64,000 nt of DNA. It comes from Owenia fusiformis. Lineage: Eukaryota > Annelida > Polychaeta > Sabellida > Oweniidae. Below the pieces are notes generated by a model, which did no database searches, was not told where the DNA came from, and worked only from the letters and a program-made list of their open reading frames with translations. The stretch covers positions 15,127,181 to 15,191,180 of the forward strand of contig CAIIXF020000010.1 of NCBI GenBank assembly GCA_903813345.2, given 5' to 3'. Both the position numbers and the translations under genes were made by a program. Shown here piece by piece: positions 57,451 to 64,000 of the stretch; the first letter of the stretch is position 1; each line of letters starts with the position of its first letter.

Positions 57451-57756
57451 TTGATCTGACCAATATACCCAATTTATTTTTATTCAATGTATTCAATAAT
57501 AATGGAGGAAAATTTGATATGTGTAGTGAATTTGAAGTTTTAAAACAGCAATATTTACACACAAAACAATGGGCCAGATGTGAAGAACAACCGAGTGGTT
57601 AACTGCCATCTATACGAGTCCTGGCTCCCATTACATAAGTTATTGAATGATTTATGTAAATATATTTTTATGAATATACATTTTGTATATAAACTGTACA
57701 TTACTCTTACTGTTCTTTCATAATAATGCACATAATGCTTGCAAAGAAAATTTGTA

Positions 57757-57762
57757 AATAAA
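57757..57762 (+). terminator. Polyadenylation signal, probable HAUS5 3' end
   Basis: AATAAA followed by 'cttgttatcacaatacaccttgttacttttattc'. It implies a 3'-UTR of about 1.1 kb. No better signal was seen between the stop and here. Confidence 0.45.
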
Positions 57763-59542
57763 CTTGTTATCACAATACACCTTGTTACTTTTATTCAGTA
57801 CATGTATTTAATAGTATGTGGAGAGAAATTCCCAATAATGTGACTGTCCAAAGTAGTGATCATCAGATTCTGTCCTTACATTTCCTTTTAAACTGTCGAT
57901 AAATAACTAAAATTAGCTGGGCTTGGGGAAATGTTCAAATATTTGCTCAATTTCAAAATTGAAATGAATGAGTGCACTTGAAAATCTCATACTTTAGAGA
58001 TTCAGACTATATCAAAATTTAAAACCGCTATAAAAAGCTGAACCACAAAAACCCAGTACATGTACATAGTCTGTGCATTCAGCATTCCAACATTCCAATG
58101 GTATATGAAGCAGAACTCCATCCCTTTTGACTTATTGCAAATGTAGCTTTGGACATGCACTTTTCTTAAATCTCCACTTCAATGCATGTGTAAAAATGAA
58201 CCTAGATAATTCACATTTCACATAAACAGTTTGGCTGACAGTCAGGTATTGTAACTTGAATCTGTGAAAAGGAGAAATGAATATTCAGTTTTGATACTAC
58301 ATAGATCTAAATGACCCCAAAATAGCTGTTATGGCGTGAATGGAATTCAATATCAAATTCAATTTATTTCATATTGTCACTCAAGAGTTTAGATAAAGCT
58401 CTCTTTAAATGAACCAAAATAGGTGCTGGAATAGCTACGTCCAAGGCATTCCAATGATTTGAAAATCTGATTCAAACAAGGTATTAGACATCTTAGAAAG
58501 ACATATTATATAATAAGCCAGATCATTCAACATTTCAATGTTTTTCAAATATTTTGAATATTATAAAACAGTGAAAATATTTGAGCAATTTTGTACAAAA
58601 CATGTGTTTAATAAAAAGTGTTCATATTAGCCATAATACATTATGAGAGTCTAATAGATCAGTACAGAATAACATTAAGATAGCATTAAGGATGTGGTTA
58701 CTGAAAAAGAATATGGTTTTCACAAGCTTAAGGTTAATAGGAAGGAAATGAATCATTCATTATATAATGAACTAAAAACACAGACCTTTAATAAAGTGCA
58801 CATTTATTTTCCACATCTGGACAAGATCCATGACTGTTATTTTCAACTCATCATTTTGACATAATCCGAACACTGATAAAGTACTGCAAAATTGATGACA
58901 TAACATGTTTTCAAAATAGTCATTTTTATTCTGCATAATCCACCTGATATGACTTGAGTTGATAGGTGAAGCACCAACGTACCAATGTGTGACAGGCCCA
59001 TAGCCAGAAGGTTTGAGCCAAAAATTCTTTCAAAATCATGCAATCTTTACCAATGTTAGCACTTTTCAACTGATTTTGGACTAAAATTGTCAAATTTGAC
59101 ACCCCCCAGTGTTTTAGTATTTTTGTAAATCATCCCCTTAGCTAAAGCTAACAATGAGCCTATGTGAGAAATCCCACTGTGTCATTGACAAAAAATACAT
59201 GTAATTAACTCTCCTTGGATTAATGTAATACTTGAAAATTTTCCAGTAATTGCACACAAAATATTATTAATTATTCTCAGACAATTCACTTCATAGCCTT
59301 CCTCTTCAATTAAATATGTTTAAGGGTAACACATCAATATTTTGGGCCTTATTCCTAACATGGTTGACATACATACATTTAACAAATCATACCTTGCAGA
59401 CTCTTACAAGTTAGATATATTTGTGTTGCACAAACATGCAATTACCATGACTGAAAAGGTTCTTTCATCCTGTTGAAATTAAAGTGACACAAAAAGAAAA
59501 CTATGTCAAGTAAAGTATTTGAACATTTCAATGGCCTATGAT
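57763..59542. other. Intergenic sequence
   Basis: AT-rich with no gene supported. It lies downstream of both HAUS5 (+) and the ankyrin gene (-), so it probably includes their 3' ends. Confidence 0.45.
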
Positions 59543-60397
59543 TTAACATATATTTAATGACAAATATGACTTCAGTGTATCTGGCATGGGAAGTGCCCCA
59601 ATTTTCTTTTCGATTTTCACACCTTGAAATTGTTTCCTTATTACTTTTAAACATAGCCTTTGTAAAGGCTTTGTATTCTGATACTCAGTCACTAACATAT
59701 TCAATTCATGTTCATTTAGTGAACAAAGTAAATTCTCTGATGTTCCGATATGGGCTAGCCAAGAGTCATGGGAAAGGTCATAACCAGCTTCAATAAGACG
59801 TTTACAATTTTCAAAGTTGCCATGATAAACTAAATTAGCCAATGGAGTGCCTCGGCCATATATGGCTTTATTATTCATGACGCAACCATGCTCAATCAAA
59901 ATTCTCACAATATGAGACCAATTGAGGAAGCTCGCATAATGTAAGGCGGAGCATCGAAGACGATCTTTCTGAAGAACCATAGCACCTTGGTAGATTAATA
60001 CGAGTACGATTTTTACGTTTCCTAATACAGTTGCACTGATCAAAGGAGACATGTTATCCCTATCTACGCAATTTACATTTGCTTTGTAATCAATTAGGAG
60101 TTTCACTGCTTCATACTGTCCTCCCATACAGGCCCAATGAAGAGCAGTTCGACTACACAAAGGATCACGATAGTTAATCTTCACCCCCAATTTCAACAGA
60201 TATTCCATGATTTTGATCTGGCCTTCATACGCTGCAGTCCCTAGAATGGTTGTGCTTTCGAAGCGGGTTGCGCTGTGCAGAATTGTGTTGAGATCTATTC
60301 CACTCCCTATCAATTGTTTCACGCGATCCAACTCTCCATTTTCTATCGCTCGCAAGAGCAAATCTTCAACTCCAGGGACATTCACCTTATAAACCAT
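59543..60397 (-). CDS. Ankyrin-repeat, SOCS-box (ASB-like) protein, single exon
   Basis: The intact frame encodes 284 residues starting MVYKVNVPGVEDLLLRAIEN. Five to six ankyrin repeats cover about residues 8-220; the clearest are 'SRTALHWACMGGQYEAVKLL' and 'CSALHYASFLNWSHIVRILI'. The C-terminal 40 residues (PLQRLCLKVIRKQF ... IGALPMPDTLKSYL) match a SOCS box, with the Leu-Cys BC-box and the LPxP-type Cul5 box. ASB proteins recruit Elongin B/C and Cullin-5 to ubiquitinate bound substrates. Which ASB this is, and its substrate, cannot be told. The lack of introns could mean a retrocopy, but the frame is undamaged. Confidence 0.88.
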   Translation of the reverse strand: MVYKVNVPGVEDLLLRAIENGELDRVKQLIGSGIDLNTILHSATRFESTTILGTAAYEGQIKIMEYLLKLGVKINYRDPLCSRTALHWACMGGQYEAVKLLIDYKANVNCVDRDNMSPLISATVLGNVKIVLVLIYQGAMVLQKDRLRCSALHYASFLNWSHIVRILIEHGCVMNNKAIYGRGTPLANLVYHGNFENCKRLIEAGYDLSHDSWLAHIGTSENLLCSLNEHELNMLVTEYQNTKPLQRLCLKVIRKQFQGVKIEKKIGALPMPDTLKSYLSLNIC

Positions 60398-61913
60398 AGC
60401 ACCACTAGATTAAGTGTATTTTTCAAAATGTACTAATTTTTGTTCCTTTGTTTGGCTAAGATCCCAATGTAGATTTACTCGTGATATTGATTCTGAGTGT
60501 TTTCAACTGATAGATATAAACAGTTAAATCCCTGTCTTTGTTACTCAGAAATCTGTTTCATCAAATTCCAAATGTATGTATGTATGAAGATAGCAAGTTT
60601 TTATTTTAATGATGTGTTTTTATAAAATTCTAAATTGTCAATTAAAATTTATAGAACACGACATGACATGTTTTAATGTTTCTTTGAAGCTTCCACATGT
60701 CCTTGTGATGTTTGAATGGTATTTAAGCGCTCGCTTTATTTATACACCTGTCCTTGGCACTGAACAAACCTCTGTATTAAAACAGTTTCTCTCATCTCAT
60801 TGAAATCAACCAATAAATTCATTCATTGTATATTTTCGCCAACAGCTGAATCCAAAATTCAATACATCGACAGTTTAAGGTTAATCCTTAGCACATGTAC
60901 TCAGTGAGCTAGTCATTAAATAGGGAAGTAAAGGTTAAAACAGTCAAATAATAACTAGATATAAGGACAGCTTTCATGTTTGACATTTAACTTAATTCAA
61001 TAGATAATGATTTTGACCCTAATATTTCACTGCACTGTATTTTGCCTGTGATGAAATATTTGTGCCTCATTTATGAATTCTAACTTTTAACCTGACCGAC
61101 ATACACTAAATTGTTGCTCTTTTTTGTTTTGAATTCATTTTCAATATAAAACATTCACTGATTTAAAAATACTTTTAATAGGAGCAATTTTAATTTTTTA
61201 GAAGAACTTCTATGCCACAATGGACAAAATGCTGTTCCTAATTGTATAAAATATATTATGTATTTAAGCTTGGCCTATAATGCCAAATTTAATTTTTTGA
61301 AGCTCAATTATGAATTTGAACTATACCACCCAGATCCAGTGCATAAACAGTAATGTTATGAAAAGTTTATATGCAGCAGAAGTGCTTGTTCAATCGTATA
61401 TATACAATACATACAATATTAACCCAAGTCTATGTTTACTTAACATTATTGGTGTATATTTAACATAATGAGTTTATTTTTGTTGAATTGTACTACACTT
61501 TCTGTATTTAGCCCTAAATCCTCATATCTGGAGAACAATACTAGTACACGCACAGGAAGCTTCGTTTGTTTAGCTCAATTAATTTGAAATCCTTAATTCA
61601 TCATTTTAAAGTGGATAGAACTTAAAAATATCCTCTTTTTTCTTTACTAATACCACTATAAGCTGTTGTTTTTGTTTGAAGAGATTTTTTGAATGTGGAA
61701 GTGGTAGTCTATAGGTGTTTACTGTTTTATCAATGTTTTGAATGTCTTTGTTTGCATCCTTTCTTCTGACTACCGGATTCTCTCTAATGAGTGCACAGTT
61801 CCAATAAGCCCACATGCAGCTTTTGTGATGAACATGGTCTCACGAAAACACAACAAGATATAGATTGATGCTTACATTTAATGGAGAGAAAGAAATACAA
61901 GACCTGTGGAGTG
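60398..61913. other. Intergenic sequence upstream of the ASB-like gene
   Basis: No gene supported. It contains the ASB-like promoter, but no obvious TATA box at a fixed spacing was found. Confidence 0.4.
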
Positions 61914-62099
61914 CAGTGATCTCCCTAGCATTAAGGCCACCTGGGATTTTGAAAATAGGCTTGCACCCACCTGAAAATCCATTTGCACCCACTTGAAAAT
62001 GAGAAAACATAAAAAATGGCATATTTTGACCAATTTTGGTCTGAATTGTGAAAATGAGAATTTTGCACCCACCTGAGAAAAATCCTGGGGAGATCACTG
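61914..62099. mobile_element. Small hAT-like MITE
   Basis: The left end CAGTGATCTCCCTAG and the right end 'ctggggagatcactg' are inverted repeats resembling hAT ends. Inside are three 'ttgcacccac(c/t)tga' steps. An 8-bp target duplication is not clear. Confidence 0.6.
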
Positions 62100-64000
62100 G
62101 AGTATGTATACCTTAGTGCCTTGGTGATAACAAACAACTAAAAAGATTATCAGCGATATTTTTCTAAATGTTTTGTATGTGCGCATATTGGAATCTCTCA
62201 ATATCTTACCCTATTAAATTTTGATTTGCGAAGCGCAGTGCGCACACTAGAGAGAATACAGTATATCTTTCATAGTTGTGCCCCTTTTGACTCGCATGTT
62301 TACATTTTAAATATTTGTTTGTCATCATGACATGTAGTAATTCACACACATGTGAACTTAGAAGTTATTAAGAACATGAATGTGGCAACAATTATGCTTG
62401 ACCTTATTTGGAGTATATCAAGAGATCCATTAAATACCAGACTGGACATTGCAGAATTAATACTATATAAGTAGTGTTCAGGCCCATAGTAAAAAATTCA
62501 TTCGTGCAGTTTTTCAACATTCTAAGCATTTCTCAAGTGATTTAGACCAAAATTGTCCTAACAACTGACCCTCCCCCTTGGCAAAAGCTGGCTACAGGTC
62601 TAATATTTATACCATAGTATGATATCATAAACTGATAAAAATAAATATAATCCTAAGAAATCCCTCTAAGCATCTTATGTACAGTTTAACACAATCCCTG
62701 CTATGAGCCATAACCACATTAATTTGTACTGGCTTATTCAGATCATAAATATAACTTATACAAACTTAAACAAGTAATATATGATAAGTTATATAATGTA
62801 TTTTCATGTAATTTTAAATTGATACAAACCAAAATAAGTAATAAAACTTCTCTATATTTCACTATGCAAATTACATTGTCTTCAAACACAGCATCAATAT
62901 TTAATGGGTCAGGGTTACAAACAGCTAAATTCAGCAAACTGTCTAGAGAGGTCTAGATTCCACTCAAGTGTATGCACTGACATTTTGTCATCCGAATATC
63001 TCTATCCACTGTCCGGTGTGTCTACCATTCTGCAATAAGTGTCTACTCAGGATGCGACATGTGTCTTTCTATATGCCTCACATGCCAATGTGATTTGTCC
63101 ATCCATTTCATTGTGTGATGTGTTGAGTCTCAACCAATGTCATGTTGACTCTTAGAATGATTATCTGCAATGTATAAACAACTTTTTAATTAAAAAATTT
63201 ATAAGAGTAGAATTTCAGAATATCTCAGAAAATTGCAGGAATGCAAAGTTTAGGAAAAAACGCCTGAGTGGAATGAAGCAGCCACAATGCATTGAGTCTT
63301 GGGCTTAAATTCTTTTCACACATTGCAAAATATGTGATAGAAAATCACTAAAAGAACATATTTTCAATGAAACATTTTGCAAGGGTCAAGTATTGGCAAA
63401 GCATCAATTGCAATCTCATCACCTTGACAACTATACACAACAAATGCATTATTGATTATTTCATGCACTGCTGTCATGTAAAAATACTGTGTTCAGATTG
63501 GCTGGAATTGGACACACCTTGTCTAGCCATGTGTGAAATATTGTTCATGCATTCAAAGTATTTTGTCATAGTTCAGGTTTGGTAAACTTGTCTTGGTTAT
63601 AGCATATGCTGGTGGTCCATTGACATTGTATTGAATGCAGGGGTTTCACTAGAATTTCTCACAACAGGCTAAATGAATGAAAACAACAGAAAGAATTAAT
63701 GGAAATCATAAATTTAACATGGAAATGTTGAAAAGTCCCTAAAAACAACAGGCACTTTTGTGAAAACTGCCGGTGAAAATTGCCTGTTGCCTGCTGCTAA
63801 TAAAACCCCTGGAATGGTCAAAAAATAATATCACAGACTCATAATGTACATAGGAGTTCATAAAAAGTTCACTACTTATCAGATAAAATAGATAAAAAAC
63901 ATTTTCAGCAATACTGTAAGTTAATTGAATGATTTGAAGTGCAATACAGGATATATTCTACTCGAGAAATTCTGTATTGGAACGAGACGATAAATGAGTT
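62100..64000. other. Intergenic sequence to window end
   Basis: No gene supported. 'ttggaatctctcaatatctta' and 'actagagagaatacagta' (62190-62265) are relatives, inverted or direct, of segments near 23700-23850, so a repeat fragment is shared with SMG9 intron 10. Confidence 0.4.

Noticed and set aside
57405-57602. 65-codon plus frame MARGDILHV... as a small gene
   Set aside because: It lies in the HAUS5 3'-UTR region and includes a member of the dispersed 'gtggtgacat' repeat.

Overview
This is nuclear DNA from an animal. It is AT-rich, has spliced genes with GT-AG introns of about 0.1 to 5 kb, and is packed with short inverted-repeat (MITE-like) elements. The recognisable genes are single-copy metazoan or ciliate-lineage genes (SMG9, HAUS5, CFAP126/Flattop, a BTB-BACK protein, an ankyrin/SOCS-box protein). 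Between them lie lineage-type secreted genes that combine chitin-binding-like cysteine modules with von Willebrand A domains or Tyr-rich repeats. Such secreted genes, the frequent 'tacatgta' words and the CGGA microsatellite suggest a lophotrochozoan, most likely a mollusc. This assignment is inference.

Layout. Positions 1-3.78 kb are repeats: two foldback elements, a 135-bp tandem array and a CGGA microsatellite. Positions 3.78-13.4 kb hold a tandem family of secreted proteins (signal peptide, six-Cys chitin-binding-like module, vWA domain). Copy A lacks a visible first exon, the middle copy is only an orphan signal-peptide exon, and copy B looks complete. A duplicated spacer links the copies. 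Positions 13.4-18.1 kb are non-coding, with a tRNA-derived SINE, a 66-bp minisatellite and a MITE. CFAP126 (18.2-21.1 kb, +) and SMG9 (31.1-22.2 kb, -, 12 exons) converge tail to tail. Positions 31.1-35.7 kb hold the SMG9 promoter with an NRF1-type site, a foldback, a 1.67-kb TIR transposon with a 5-bp target duplication, and another foldback. A single-exon BTB-BACK gene follows at 35.8-37.9 kb.

HAUS5 (augmin subunit, 16 coding exons, +) runs from 39.9 to 56.6 kb. Two of its large introns each contain a complete two-exon gene for a secreted Tyr-rich, 11-residue-repeat protein with a C-terminal chitin-binding-like motif. One is on + (intron 5) and one on - (intron 10). They are an inverted duplicate pair that keeps a near-identical TATA promoter. 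A single-exon ankyrin/SOCS-box gene lies at 59.5-60.4 kb (-), and the remainder to 64 kb has no gene I can support.

The housekeeping genes act in different processes: SMG9 in nonsense-mediated decay, HAUS5 in spindle microtubule branching, and CFAP126 in the ciliary axoneme or basal body. The secreted genes look like extracellular-matrix or biomineral-type components. All exon boundaries were deduced by eye from reading frame, intron phase, splice consensus and recalled similarity to the human proteins; no alignment or transcript data were used.
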